Below are positions 1 to 9,866 of a stretch of 64,000 bases of DNA, piece by piece. The notes beneath the pieces were generated by a model. The model did no database searches, had not been told where the DNA came from, and saw nothing but the letters and a program-made list of their open reading frames with translations. The first letter of the stretch is position 1. Every line of letters starts with the position of its first letter. Position numbers and translations under genes: made by a program. Source of the stretch: CAXBGS01 sp963975425 (GTDB lineage Bacteria > Planctomycetota > Planctomycetia > Pirellulales > Pirellulaceae). The stretch is taken from positions 118,341 through 182,340 of the forward strand of contig CAXBGS010000015.1 of the NCBI GenBank assembly GCA_963975425.1, written 5' to 3'.

Positions 1-2
1 CA

Positions 3-350
3 GGATCCATGTTGATCGGCGAGAATGGAACGATGGTCATTCCTCACTTTAAGATGCCGCGTTTGTATTCGGATTCGAAAAACATCGACAGTTTGATCGT
101 GAAAAAGGAAAGCCAGAACCACTATCACGGTTGGGTCGACGGTTGCATCAGCGGTCAGCAGCCCAGCGACGGATTCGACTATGGCGCCAACCTGACCGAG
201 TCGGTATTGCTTGGCAACATCGCGGTGCGGTTGCAAAAAGAAAAGCTCACTTGGGATGCCGAGGCCATGCGATTCACCGACAGTGACGAAGCGAACAAAT
301 TTATCAGCCGCGATTACCGCGACGGCTGGGAAATTGAACCCGTCGCCTAA
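3..350 (+). CDS. Gfo/Idh/MocA family oxidoreductase, C-terminal part
   Basis: The reading frame is open to the left edge of the window, so only about 116 C-terminal residues are present and the NAD(P)-binding Rossmann domain lies outside. The visible part fits the end of a planctomycete Gfo/Idh/MocA dehydrogenase: a strand-rich segment, then a substrate-loop phrase ending in GFDYGANLTESVLLGNIAVR, and a short tail reading like the usual end of the family (DAEAMRFTD, then YRDGWE near the stop). These enzymes oxidise or reduce sugars, inositols or their derivatives with NAD(P). The next gene is convergent, with 71 bp between the stops. The substrate cannot be inferred. Family assignment is fairly secure, from the C-terminal pattern only. 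Confidence 0.7.
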   Translation, partial: GSMLIGENGTMVIPHFKMPRLYSDSKNIDSLIVKKESQNHYHGWVDGCISGQQPSDGFDYGANLTESVLLGNIAVRLQKEKLTWDAEAMRFTDSDEANKFISRDYRDGWEIEPVA

Positions 351-421
351 CGGCGATGGGATTGTTCCATTGCTTGGCGGCGTTGTGCCCGGCACACGCC
401 TGACATCTCTGCGTCCGACGA

Positions 422-3400
422 TCAGTCGTCGGACCCTCGAAAGAGTGAAACGGAGTTGAAATACAGCAAGTAAAACACTGGCACCAACAGCAGTACCAAG
501 AACGTCGCCAGCATCAAACCGAATGCTAAGCTGGCCGCCATCGGGATCAGCAACTGAGCTTGAAACGACTTTTCGGTCATCAGGGGTAACAATCCGGCAA
601 TCGTTGTCAGGCTGGTCAGCATGATCGGCCGGAACCGACGCTCGCCCGATTCCAGTAATGCTTGTTTGATTGCGACGCCGTCTCTAACTCGTGAATTGAT
701 AAAGTCGATCAGGACGATCGAGTCGTTGATGACGACGCCCGAAAGAGCAACCAGGCCGAACATGCTGAACAGTGTTAACGGTAAGCCTAGCACCGCGTGT
801 CCCCAAACCGCGCCGATCATGCCGAACGGCACGATGATCAGAATCAGAATCGGTTGAATGTAGCTTTGAAACTGCAGTACAAGCAGGACATACATCGCGA
901 CAATTGCGATGCCGAATCCGACACCGAGGCTGCCGACGGAATCTTTGCTCTGTTCGCGTTGACCTTCCCATCGGACCGAAACGGCAGGATGCTGTTGCTG
1001 CAATTTCGGCACAAATGTTTTTTGCAACTCTTCGATGATCAGATCGGCATTCGCCTTGGTCTCGTCGAGATCGGCCGAGATTGTGATCGATCGCAGTTGG
1101 TCCACGCGGTTGATCTCTGAGAATCCGCGACTGAGGGTGACTTCGGCCAGTTCAGTGATCGGCCGTTCGGTGCCGTCGGGAGTTCGAATGCGTATCTCGC
1201 GAAAGTTCACCAAGCTTCGGCGCTCTTCTTCCGGATAACGCACCATCAGCTTCACTTCGTGCCGACCTCGTTGCAATCGCATCACCTCGGCACCGAAGTA
1301 AGCGTTGCGGACTGTGTTGCCAAGGTCCATCGGCGTCACGCCGGTCGCTCTCGCACTGTCTTTTACACGAAACTGATATTCCCATTTGCCGGGGCTATTG
1401 TCGTCGCTGATATCGTAGACACCGGAAAAATCTTTCAGCCGTTCTTTCGTCGCTTCGGTTGCGGCGATCAATTCGTCAACGTTTTCGGCGGGAGCCAACA
1501 GTTTGAATTCGATCGCTTTACCGCCCGGGCCGACACCGACACTGCCATAGGTCAACCGTTCGACGCCGGCAAATTCGCCTGCCTCTTTTCGCCATAATGC
1601 GAGCAGTTGATCACTATGGATGTCGCGAATTTCGGTATCAAATAGTTCAGCAAAGATCTGTCCCACATGGCTGCCCGAACCGCCGCCGCCCGTTTGATTC
1701 TGAGTGTTCGTGATCGCGCCCAGGTTGCGATAGGTGAGACGTACCGGTCCCGTCAATTCGCCGCCCGATTGCGGATAAATCGTTTCCGGTGATGTGCCTT
1801 CGGCTTCGGCCCGCTGTTTGCCGACCGCGATGCTGACCCTGCGAATTGCTTCCTCCATTCGCCGCGTCGCCGCATCGGTTTCTTCGGCCGTCGTACCATC
1901 GGGAAACGCGATGGTTGCCTGCAAAATGTTATTGTCGGATTTTGGGAACAAGACGGACGGCACGACGCCGCCGCGAATCATGCCTGCCGTGATCAAGAAC
2001 ATCATCAAAGCCGCGGCGATCGGCACCAGGGGAAACCTGAGGCTGTAATTGAGCACTGGCAGATAAGCGTTGTCCCTTAAGCGGATCATCCCGGCGCCGG
2101 CGCGTGTGCTGAGCCAGGTGAGCACCATTCCGATGGGCCGCAGCGGATAGATCAGCACCGACAGCAACCGAAAGAAACCCGTGTGTTTATGAGCCAGGTG
2201 ACAAGGCAGAACAAAGATGCTTTCCCACAGCGAGATGATCAGCATGGCGATCACGGCAAAGGGGATCACCGCCATGAATTTTCCCATCACGCCAGAGACA
2301 AAGAACATCGGCGCGAATGCGATTACCGTCGTCGTTACGGACGCCGTGACGCTGGGCATCACTTCGGTGGTCCCGTCGATCGCGGCCTGCAGCCTTGGTT
2401 TGCCCATTTGCAAGTGCGCGTAGATATTCTCGCCGATCACAATGGCGTCATCGACAACGATACCTAATGCGACCAAGAACGAGAAAAGACTTAGCATGTT
2501 CAACGTCTGGCCGCCCCACGCCAACGCGGCGCCGGCGCCGAGGATCGAAATGGGGATGCCCAGCGCAACCCAAAACGCCAACCTCATTTCCAGAAATAGT
2601 CCAAGCACGAGGAAGACCAGCAACAGGCCTTGCGCACCGTTGCGTAACAACAGTGATAAGCGACCTCGAACTTCCGTGCTGCTATCGCCCCAGATTTCGA
2701 ATCGGTAACCATCGGGAAGTTTGGTTTTGGCCGCATACTCGCGCACCGCGTCGACCATCGCCAACAAGTCTTCGCTCTTGGTGCGTTCGACGTTGACGAC
2801 CATGGCCGGTTCGCCGTTGATTTCACCCGTCGATGTCACGTCGACAAACTCGTCTCGCACGTTGGCCAAGTCGCCTACGGTCAAGACGACACCGCCATCA
2901 CGCGTGACCAAGGGCAGCTTTTCGATTTCTTCGCCGATGCGGCCCTTGCTTTTCGCTCGCAGCAAGACTTCCTGGCCTTCCGATTTCAGGTTGCCGCCGG
3001 GAAGTTCAATGTTGCGGGCACGAATGATTGACGCGACGCCTTCGAGAGAAAGGCCATAACTACGCAAGGTCGATTCGGCGATTTCGACATCGATCTGATA
3101 GGGACGCGATCCCATCACCGATGCGGACGAAACCGACGGCAACATCAATACTTCATCACGAACTCGCTCGGCGACGTCCCGTAATCGTATCTCGGCTTCT
3201 TTCGAGCGATCGTCCGGACCCACAATTCCAATCCGGATCGCGGCATCGCGAAACGTGATTTGCTGGATGATGGGATCTTCTGCCAGGTCCGGGAAACTTG
3301 GGATACGAGCGACCTCGCGGTCGATCTCGTTCATGACTTTTTGAACATCGCGAACATCACTGCGAAGTTCTGCCAGCACGTATCCGGATCCCTCTTGGGC

Positions 3401-3655
3401 AATCGACGTGACTTTTTTGATTCCATCGATGGACCGAATCGCCTCTTCGATTTTTTGACAGATCGCTTCTTCGCTGTCCCGCGGGGTGGCACCGGGATAA
3501 GGCACCGTGACCATCACCACTTCCAACTCGAACGCCGGAAATACCTCTCGGCGCATGCCGGTCAAGCAGAGCGCACCGATCAACATCAGTGCGATCATCA
3601 ACACATTCATGCCAGGCGAATTCGTGATCGCCCAACTGACGAGCCGTTTCATCAC
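422..3655 (-). CDS. RND efflux transporter permease (AcrB/HAE1-like)
   Basis: At 1077 residues this has full AcrB length. It opens with a transmembrane helix (residues 13-33), then the periplasmic porter segment starting PYPGATPRDSEEAI. A second half repeats the plan after about residue 540. TM4 carries the paired aspartates of the proton relay (VVDDAIVIGENI, near residue 400), and the last third has the matching helix FGLVALSGVVINDSIVLIDF. The protein would pump substrates from the periplasm or inner membrane outward using the proton gradient. Its start overlaps the stop of the adaptor gene by 4 bp (ATGA), so the two are probably translationally coupled. No TolC-like gene is nearby. The substrate class (drug or other hydrophobic compound) is unknown. 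Confidence 0.95.
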   Translation of the reverse strand: MMKRLVSWAITNSPGMNVLMIALMLIGALCLTGMRREVFPAFELEVVMVTVPYPGATPRDSEEAICQKIEEAIRSIDGIKKVTSIAQEGSGYVLAELRSDVRDVQKVMNEIDREVARIPSFPDLAEDPIIQQITFRDAAIRIGIVGPDDRSKEAEIRLRDVAERVRDEVLMLPSVSSASVMGSRPYQIDVEIAESTLRSYGLSLEGVASIIRARNIELPGGNLKSEGQEVLLRAKSKGRIGEEIEKLPLVTRDGGVVLTVGDLANVRDEFVDVTSTGEINGEPAMVVNVERTKSEDLLAMVDAVREYAAKTKLPDGYRFEIWGDSSTEVRGRLSLLLRNGAQGLLLVFLVLGLFLEMRLAFWVALGIPISILGAGAALAWGGQTLNMLSLFSFLVALGIVVDDAIVIGENIYAHLQMGKPRLQAAIDGTTEVMPSVTASVTTTVIAFAPMFFVSGVMGKFMAVIPFAVIAMLIISLWESIFVLPCHLAHKHTGFFRLLSVLIYPLRPIGMVLTWLSTRAGAGMIRLRDNAYLPVLNYSLRFPLVPIAAALMMFLITAGMIRGGVVPSVLFPKSDNNILQATIAFPDGTTAEETDAATRRMEEAIRRVSIAVGKQRAEAEGTSPETIYPQSGGELTGPVRLTYRNLGAITNTQNQTGGGGSGSHVGQIFAELFDTEIRDIHSDQLLALWRKEAGEFAGVERLTYGSVGVGPGGKAIEFKLLAPAENVDELIAATEATKERLKDFSGVYDISDDNSPGKWEYQFRVKDSARATGVTPMDLGNTVRNAYFGAEVMRLQRGRHEVKLMVRYPEEERRSLVNFREIRIRTPDGTERPITELAEVTLSRGFSEINRVDQLRSITISADLDETKANADLIIEELQKTFVPKLQQQHPAVSVRWEGQREQSKDSVGSLGVGFGIAIVAMYVLLVLQFQSYIQPILILIIVPFGMIGAVWGHAVLGLPLTLFSMFGLVALSGVVINDSIVLIDFINSRVRDGVAIKQALLESGERRFRPIMLTSLTTIAGLLPLMTEKSFQAQLLIPMAASLAFGLMLATFLVLLLVPVFYLLYFNSVSLFRGSDD

Positions 3656-5397
3656 TCGCTCTCCAGAACGGCTGCATCGGCATCAACCATCGATCGGCGA
3701 GTCCGCGCAGGCAACTGTCCGGAATCGATTCCGCCGATCGGCGAGACGACCACAAAGGAACCGTTGACCAACGTGCCATCACGCGATTCACATACCCACA
3801 GCTTTCGGGGGCTCGAAGATTTCAGCGACGGGTAACCATCACCGGGATAGCCTTCGACGACTAACGAATCGACGGGAATAATCGACTCGCGAACCGAAAC
3901 CCGGCCGGCAACCCATCGGTCGGGATCGAAATCGTCCGCCATCGATGCATCGGAAACGGAGCCATCGGAAGCGGAGTCATCGGAAACAGCTTTGGCTTGA
4001 GCCGGCCTTGCCTTCGCATCGGCCGCGCCGGCAAGTTCGGCATTCGAGTCAGAGTTGGGCGTTGGCTCGTTCGAATCCGACGTCGGTTGCACCACATCAT
4101 CCAGAACCGAATCGTCCGCTGTAAACTCCCACACACGATTGCCCGGTTTCAGCGCTTCGGCCGGAACAATGACCATCGGCGTTCGTGGTTTGATCAACAA
4201 TTTGACGGTCACATACATGCCGCGCACCAAGGCCGTGCCGCCTACCGATGCGGACGACTGAGCGGTCGACCGTGGATCATCGACCAAGATACGAACCGGA
4301 ACGGTTCTCGTTGTCAAATCTAATCCGATACCATCGTAGCCAACCAAGCGCCCTTCCCACTGGTGGAAATCACCTTCGCGCCCACTCATTTCAAACTCGA
4401 TCAACGCCGGTGTTTCTGGCAACGAGTAACCCTTTTGCAAATCGTCCATCGTCCGTCCCTCTTGATCCAGGATCCAGTACAGCTGGTCGATGCGGACGTT
4501 GGTGGCGACTTCGACCTTGGACGTGTCTTCGATCGTAACCAGTGGGTTTCCGCGAGCGACGAATGTGTTCAAGTCCGCTTCCTCACTGACGATCACACCG
4601 TCGATCGGGGCGACAATCTCGGTGCGAGCCAAGTCGACTTCAGCAGCTTTTCGCTGGGTAGCGGCCAGCCGTTCGGACGCTTCGAGTTTCGCTCGCCGCT
4701 TTCGCAGCAGGTCCAGTTGATTTTCGGAAGTCACCAACTGTTGACGCGCCTGCAGCAAGGCTCTTGTGGCCTGATCGACTTCGCCGCGACTGGAAAATCC
4801 GCTGGGCAATGAGTTTTGTCGATTGACTTCGTTTCGCTGCAGTTCGACGTCTTCCTTGGCAAGTTCGATCAGACGCTGGACGTTGACCATTTCTTGGTCG
4901 ACCTCGGACAAGGCCTCATATTCCTGTTCTTGAAGACGTGAAAGTCGCTGTACTTCGAGTTCATAGTCGGTCGCGTCTAATCGCATCAACAAGTCACCTT
5001 TGTTGACGTAACTGCCCGCTTCGCAAACTTCAGACTTGAAGACAACGCGACCGGCGACTTCGGCCGCGACGCGCGCCTCGCGATACGGCACGACGGTACC
5101 GTCGACACGCAGCTGAAGTGTGGCTCCGCTAGCGTCCAGTGATCGGATCGGCACCACGTTGACCGGCGGCAACGCTTTCATGCGGCCGGCACGCGACAAA
5201 TCGGCACCGATACGCTGGTCAGGCTCGACGGACCCTAGCGCATAGACAACACCCGCACCAATCGCCAGTAATACAAGCGGAAAAACCACGTTATGTAACA
5301 GCCCGCTTTTCTTCGCGGGTACTTCGGGTCTGATCGCAACGCGCTCGACCGGTTCGTCGGGCTCGACACGCGGCGGAGATTCTGTTTCGGTCGACAT
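3652..5397 (-). CDS. RND efflux periplasmic adaptor subunit (HlyD/MFP family)
   Basis: This is the membrane-fusion partner of the permease directly downstream. A cytoplasmic N-terminus of about 32 residues precedes a single transmembrane helix (LHNVVFPLVLLAIGAGVVYA). It is followed by the lipoyl/barrel half (YREARVAAEVAGRV), a long coiled-coil hairpin at about residues 140-240, the second lipoyl half (ARTEIVAPIDGVIVS) and a beta-barrel. At 581 residues it is longer than the usual 370-420. The excess lies mainly in a low-complexity Ser/Asp/Ala-rich insertion at about residues 440-500 and in a C-terminal extension. The gene starts 8 bp after the regulator stop, so regulator, adaptor and permease probably form one transcript. 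Confidence 0.93.
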   Translation of the reverse strand: MSTETESPPRVEPDEPVERVAIRPEVPAKKSGLLHNVVFPLVLLAIGAGVVYALGSVEPDQRIGADLSRAGRMKALPPVNVVPIRSLDASGATLQLRVDGTVVPYREARVAAEVAGRVVFKSEVCEAGSYVNKGDLLMRLDATDYELEVQRLSRLQEQEYEALSEVDQEMVNVQRLIELAKEDVELQRNEVNRQNSLPSGFSSRGEVDQATRALLQARQQLVTSENQLDLLRKRRAKLEASERLAATQRKAAEVDLARTEIVAPIDGVIVSEEADLNTFVARGNPLVTIEDTSKVEVATNVRIDQLYWILDQEGRTMDDLQKGYSLPETPALIEFEMSGREGDFHQWEGRLVGYDGIGLDLTTRTVPVRILVDDPRSTAQSSASVGGTALVRGMYVTVKLLIKPRTPMVIVPAEALKPGNRVWEFTADDSVLDDVVQPTSDSNEPTPNSDSNAELAGAADAKARPAQAKAVSDDSASDGSVSDASMADDFDPDRWVAGRVSVRESIIPVDSLVVEGYPGDGYPSLKSSSPRKLWVCESRDGTLVNGSFVVVSPIGGIDSGQLPARTRRSMVDADAAVLESE

Positions 5398-5405
5398 AGA
5401 GTTGA

Positions 5406-6152
5406 TTATTCGGCGTGAAGGTTTGTCGGAGTGGATTCGCTGACAGATGGTTGAGGCTGACTGTCAGCTTTGGAATCTGTTGCTAGTTGATCGAGTTTGG
5501 ATTTTTGATCCATCAGTGCCGCCCGTTCCGTCGCGCAAAGCGTGACCGCAATGATGTGGCGACTAAGCGAGTCAATGTCGTAGTGCTGGGTTCGGTCTTT
5601 TTCGGGAATCAAAATATCAATCACGCCGCGACCGACGCGGTAATACAAGCACTGTCCGACGACACTGAGGGCAAGTTGCTGGTTGACGTGTGGCGGAACG
5701 TTGTCCCCCGTCAAACCATCGATCGCCCGAACCAAACGGTCGAATATGGGTCGGAACGATTCGTTGACAATCTCTTCGAATGCGGTCGTGGGATGCTGCA
5801 TCTCTCGCATCAGCAGTTGCGATTCCCATCCACTGTTGTCCTTGGCCAGCATCCGCGTCAGCATGATGTGGACGAGACCAGCAAGCTCGCCGGTAGGGTC
5901 GCCGGTCTGCTCCGTTGGCGCAGGAAAACGTGATTCGCGGCGAATTCTCAGCTCGCGTATCACGTGGCGATATAAACCCATCTTGTCGCCAAAGTAATAT
6001 CCGACGGACGCCAGATTGACGCCCGCCGCCCCAGAGATTTCGCGCAGCGTCGATCGGTCAAAACCTTGCTTTGCAAAGATCGGACCGGCTGCCTCGAGCA
6101 ACCGCGTGCGTACGTCGTTTTGTTCGGGACTGGACGGCTCGGCCGTGCTCAA
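5406..6152 (-). CDS. TetR/AcrR family regulator of the efflux operon
   Basis: The protein has 248 residues. An N-terminal TetR helix-turn-helix spans about residues 13-60 (STLREISGAAGVNLASVGYY is its recognition part). A C-terminal ligand domain resembles the CerR-type/DUF1956 domain, ending in a Ser/Gln-rich tail. It starts at TTG with no convincing Shine-Dalgarno; no ATG gives a better N-terminus before the HTH. An 18-bp perfect palindrome lies 56-73 bp upstream of the start, which is good evidence for an autoregulated repressor that also controls the adaptor and permease genes just downstream. The inducer is unknown. The TetR fold is certain and the subfamily is less so. Confidence 0.92.
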   Translation of the reverse strand: MSTAEPSSPEQNDVRTRLLEAAGPIFAKQGFDRSTLREISGAAGVNLASVGYYFGDKMGLYRHVIRELRIRRESRFPAPTEQTGDPTGELAGLVHIMLTRMLAKDNSGWESQLLMREMQHPTTAFEEIVNESFRPIFDRLVRAIDGLTGDNVPPHVNQQLALSVVGQCLYYRVGRGVIDILIPEKDRTQHYDIDSLSRHIIAVTLCATERAALMDQKSKLDQLATDSKADSQPQPSVSESTPTNLHAE

Positions 6153-6207
6153 AGGATTGCTCGCGGGATTGCGCGTGAGAGAAAATCTGCAAAGATTAAA
6201 CGCTTGT

Positions 6208-6225
6208 TTTAAACAATTGTTTAAA
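6208..6225. promoter_or_regulatory. Predicted TetR operator, 18-bp perfect palindrome
   Basis: The sequence TTTAAACAATTGTTTAAA reads the same on both strands and sits just upstream of the TetR gene that heads the efflux operon. It is AT-rich within a GC-rich neighbourhood, and its length suits a TetR dimer. Binding by the adjacent regulator is inferred. Confidence 0.7.
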
Positions 6226-6450
6226 TTCCAGCAAAGTCAACCCGCTGGGCGTCGAATTCCCGAAAACGGTAAGGAATATCGAGAAAACGATCCGCTCGTT
6301 CTCTGTGCAAGGGAGGGCGTTGCGAGAACGAGCGGATCGGGTGCCACGACCTGCTGCCGGCGTAAGGGTGATCAGCCGGGGGTCGCTTTGGTATCGGTAG
6401 GACGCGAGCGATCAAACGATGGTTTGACCCGATGGTCCATTACCGGCTTA

Positions 6451-8280
6451 TTAGCGACGACGTGACGACTTGGCCGAAGCGACTTTCGCTTGGTGTGCCG
6501 CATGCATCCATTGGCCGACCGATTCGGCTTGTCTGCACCACGAGAGCAGTGCGTCTTTGAGTTGATCGATATGGACTTGGTCGATCTGTGTGATTGGGGC
6601 GGCAGGGGGGGCTTCTGCTTGACCGGCTGGGTCCAATGCTGCTCTGGCGATCAGCTTTTGACCGGCCGTTTCGGCGGCCGGTTCCGATAGAGGTGTCGAA
6701 TCTGTTTTGCTCGCCAATGCCCCGTGGGGCAGGGCTGGCCACGCGGAGACGAGGTCTGCGGTCTGCTGCATGGCGGTGCTAGCGAGCTTTCCGAGTTGAC
6801 GTCCGATTCTCTTCGCTCGAATCGAACGGCGAAACGCCGACTTGCGGTCCAGGACACATTCCAGATTCCAGATCGCATCATCAAGCAGGCAAGCGGGTTC
6901 GTCGAACCGCCCGGCGACGGCAATCGGACCTTGTTGCCGCGCGGACTCAACGTTCTTGACGATGTCAGTTTCGACGGCCATCGATAGCGTTTCGTCGGAG
7001 TCTAGGCCGCTGAGTTCCGTCCGTTCGAGAATACAGCAGGTTCCATACTGCACCGGGAATAGGTTGCGCAGAGTTGGGTCTTGGATCGCCAAGTCGAATG
7101 GCAGGATCACTTCATCGATGGTCACAATCATCGCACTGCCGCCGACAAGTCGTCGATTGATTCGCGGTGTCGATGTTGCGGCTACGTTGTCCGGTAAAGC
7201 CGCATGCGAGCCGGCGTTTTCCTCGCGACTGTCAGCCACACGTGTTTCTTTGCTGACAGTCGCGGTTTCCACCGCGAGAGCGTCCTTCGCCAAAGACGCA
7301 CTCGCTTTTTGTTCCCTTTGGGGCAGATCGATCGGGCTTTGCAACGCAGGGGTATCAAGTTGCATCGATTTCACATCTTCGCGGGAGACCACGTCGAACC
7401 CGGCGTCGTCATGTGATTGCCAATCGATTGCGATCTTATCGTCGGATGCTACAAGATCATGGGATCCAAACACGACGGCGCTGGCAAGCGGTGATTCCCA
7501 TTCGCTTTGGGAATCCGGCTGACCGACGAAATCGACAAAAGGAACAAAGCTGACGATTCCATAGTCAACGTCATCGTTCGCAACCAGCTCGCCCGGGGCA
7601 GCGGCGATTGCATCGGCATCGATGACGTCGGCAGTCGCGTCAGCTTCGACCACCTTCATCTCAGGGCTCTCGTTTTTCCAAGACGCAGTATCGGGAGCCG
7701 TCCAGTACTTCGTTAACGCGGCGATTTCGTCAAGCGTGCTGCAGGCGTCCGGTCCGACCATCGCAAACGGTTCGACCAGTTGTTGAACCGACACACCGAC
7801 GCGAGATCCGACCGAGGCAGTGATGGTCGCAATCGCTTTGGAAAGGCCGCTTTCTTTTTCTTTATCCGCCAGTGAAGCCGTCACCTCTGGATGATCCACC
7901 GCTTCCAAATCTGACGCGATGCCGCGGTCGTCCGACTTGACCTCTCGGTCCACCTTCTTGTTTTTCTTGGCTTGAATTACGCCTTTTTCAACCGCCAGTT
8001 CGTTGTCACATACCGCGTTGGGGAATGAATCGTGGGTTCCCCATCCACACCACTGCTCGGGATGCTCGATCACCCACGATGTGTCGGTTGGCGGGATCGT
8101 CGTTTCCGACGGTGCGATCATTAACACCGAAGCTCCGAAACGATCGTGGTCATCGATCGTCTCGCCTGAATCGGCTTGGGCCTGCGTGCCGGTCGTCTGG
8201 GTGAGGACGAAGGCCGAAAGGGCAAAGAGACAAACAAGCGAGGCTCGGCGGTGCCGGCACAATAACGGCTGGTTCATCAT
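6451..8280 (-). CDS. Secreted protein of unknown function
   Basis: The frame can be opened to 8475, but the start chosen here is the ATG at 8280. It is preceded at good distance by AGGAGG, one of the strongest Shine-Dalgarno sequences in the window, and it puts a signal peptide at the N-terminus (RRASLVCLFALSAFVLTQ, then cleavage near TQAQA). This gives 609 residues. The mature protein is acidic and low in recognisable motifs. It has a charged stretch near residues 115-140 and an Arg/Lys-rich segment near residues 505-525 (RRSIRAKRIGRQLGK), and it ends in a basic tail (AKSSRRR). I recognise no domain. A role in the envelope or periplasm is the only inference. It is probably specific to the genus or family. 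Confidence 0.8.
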   Translation of the reverse strand: MMNQPLLCRHRRASLVCLFALSAFVLTQTTGTQAQADSGETIDDHDRFGASVLMIAPSETTIPPTDTSWVIEHPEQWCGWGTHDSFPNAVCDNELAVEKGVIQAKKNKKVDREVKSDDRGIASDLEAVDHPEVTASLADKEKESGLSKAIATITASVGSRVGVSVQQLVEPFAMVGPDACSTLDEIAALTKYWTAPDTASWKNESPEMKVVEADATADVIDADAIAAAPGELVANDDVDYGIVSFVPFVDFVGQPDSQSEWESPLASAVVFGSHDLVASDDKIAIDWQSHDDAGFDVVSREDVKSMQLDTPALQSPIDLPQREQKASASLAKDALAVETATVSKETRVADSREENAGSHAALPDNVAATSTPRINRRLVGGSAMIVTIDEVILPFDLAIQDPTLRNLFPVQYGTCCILERTELSGLDSDETLSMAVETDIVKNVESARQQGPIAVAGRFDEPACLLDDAIWNLECVLDRKSAFRRSIRAKRIGRQLGKLASTAMQQTADLVSAWPALPHGALASKTDSTPLSEPAAETAGQKLIARAALDPAGQAEAPPAAPITQIDQVHIDQLKDALLSWCRQAESVGQWMHAAHQAKVASAKSSRRR

Positions 8281-9019
8281 GGAGAATCCTCCTGAATTCC
8301 ATGTCCCCGACGAATGTCTGTCAGCGCTGCGGACTAAAAACGTCCGCGCTGGTAACAGTAGCGAATAATGGTCCGTCAGGGCCGAATATGAATGGACGCG
8401 GAAATAAATCGAAGCGGTGGCGATGTTCCCGAGGACGTTGGTCTTGTCGTGCCTTGGCGTCGCACCAGCGGTCAATGCTCGGCCAGTGCGATACAGAAGG
8501 CGTGGTTGCCGCTCGGCGATCCTGCCTTCGAGAGGCGGTTGGGCCTCGGGAACAGGGGAAAGTATCGGAAGGTTTAACGCCTACGCTTGCTCTCGTGATC
8601 AGCAAAGGCTCAAGGATTGTTGATTACCGTTCCGGTTGTGCAAACAAAAACAATGAACGACGAATTGGGCGTTTCTTCTCCTGGTCGACGCGTGATTTTG
8701 CGTCTTTCAAGCGGCAATCAATTATTTCACTCATGATCACACAGCCATTGAACGAGTGGAACGCGCCGCGGGACCGGCAGGATGAAACCATCGTGTCGTT
8801 GGGCGTGACGATGGAACTCTGTATCGACGCTCGGCAACAAGATCGCTAAAACCTAGAAGCCTGGCCATTTGAGATGGGTGTCGCTGCGAAAATAGACATC
8901 CCCAAGTTTCCAGTGCGTTTCGCGACTCGTCGCAGACCGCAAGCTGGCTCGTCACGTCGATACGTGAGGAGCCGGACTGCCTGAAATGACAACGTAGTTG
9001 ACCGTTTGATCCTCCTATC
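8281..9019. other. Intergenic region without a supported gene
   Basis: This stretch of 739 bp lies between two divergent secreted-protein genes. Several frames are open for 60-180 codons but none has a ribosome-binding site or a recognisable product, and they overlap each other on both strands. It presumably holds the promoters of both flanking genes. I see no repeat, tRNA or strong hairpin. Confidence 0.6.
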
Positions 9020-9853
9020 GTGAATCCTTTGCTCATGTTCAGTCACGCACAACGCCCGATGGTTTTCGGCGGTTCGATCGGTGTCAATTTATGGATGGTC
9101 TTGCTCGCGGGTTGCCTTGGTTCCCTCGCACATCCAAGGCTCGTGCACGCCGACGTGTCGCTGGAATTCACCGTCGACATCGGGCCGGGCGGAGTGAGCT
9201 ATCGCTGGGACGCGTTCGATCGATTTGATCCGGCTCGGATGCTCCAGTTTTTCGATGTCAGCTCGCCAACGGGCAGTTCTCTAGGAGAGAGCTTTGACAA
9301 TTACATGGATTTCCGAACCGCCGTCGAAGGGGAATGGACTTTCGCAGCCGAGTTTCAAACAGACCCCTCCGAGTCATTGACGTTTGATGTTTCGGGTTTA
9401 CCGATGGAGTTCCCGACGGCTCCACCGGTCGTCTTAACGCCTGTCGAGGGTGAGACGATCGCCTCGGGGCAAGCGTTTTTTCCAGTTCTTGATCCGGCGT
9501 CGATCGATCCAGCAACGATGGGTGGAAACGGTTTCCTGAGTCGCTATCGCTTGTCGGTGCAGGATGCGGTGGCATCATTTGAAACCGGCGGCACCAATGA
9601 CGGATTCTTGGTCACGCTGAACCCCGGCATTTCACAAACTGATTTTGGTTTCGGCTATTCAAATGTCTTGTTCGCCGATGGTCTTGAATCGAACTTGATC
9701 GGTGATACACAGTTATTCGGAGGCATCACCTATTGGGCATCGTCGCCAACGCGGACGGTGTCGATCGTGGCAGTGCCCGAACCCAGTTCTCTGATCGCTC
9801 TGACCTTGTTGGGGATGGCCGGGACGCTTCGCCGCCGTCGATCGCGATGTTAA
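9020..9853 (+). CDS. PEP-CTERM sorting domain protein
   Basis: This is an exported protein of 277 residues. The signal peptide lies within the first 45 residues, with a hydrophobic core VNLWMVLLAGCLGSLA. At the C-terminus is a complete PEP-CTERM signal: the VPEPSS motif, a hydrophobic helix and an arginine cluster (RRRRSR). Such proteins are processed by an exosortase and released or anchored at the cell surface. The middle part is beta-rich and contains no enzyme motif I recognise. The start is uncertain: ATG codons at 9020 and 9035 are both possible, and neither has a clear Shine-Dalgarno. The next gene converges, with 13 bp between the stops. No exosortase gene is in the window. Confidence 0.85.
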   Translation: MNPLLMFSHAQRPMVFGGSIGVNLWMVLLAGCLGSLAHPRLVHADVSLEFTVDIGPGGVSYRWDAFDRFDPARMLQFFDVSSPTGSSLGESFDNYMDFRTAVEGEWTFAAEFQTDPSESLTFDVSGLPMEFPTAPPVVLTPVEGETIASGQAFFPVLDPASIDPATMGGNGFLSRYRLSVQDAVASFETGGTNDGFLVTLNPGISQTDFGFGYSNVLFADGLESNLIGDTQLFGGITYWASSPTRTVSIVAVPEPSSLIALTLLGMAGTLRRRRSRC

Positions 9854-9866
9854 GCGACATCGTCGT

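Noticed and set aside
621..3835. Several open frames of 70-190 codons on the plus strand across the RND permease gene
   Set aside because: They are antisense shadows of a gene with complete family motifs, have no ribosome-binding sites and encode no recognisable product.
8301..8849. 182-codon frame on the plus strand, downstream of the divergent signal-peptide gene
   Set aside because: No Shine-Dalgarno, no motif, overlaps other frames on both strands and has the composition of high-GC non-coding DNA.
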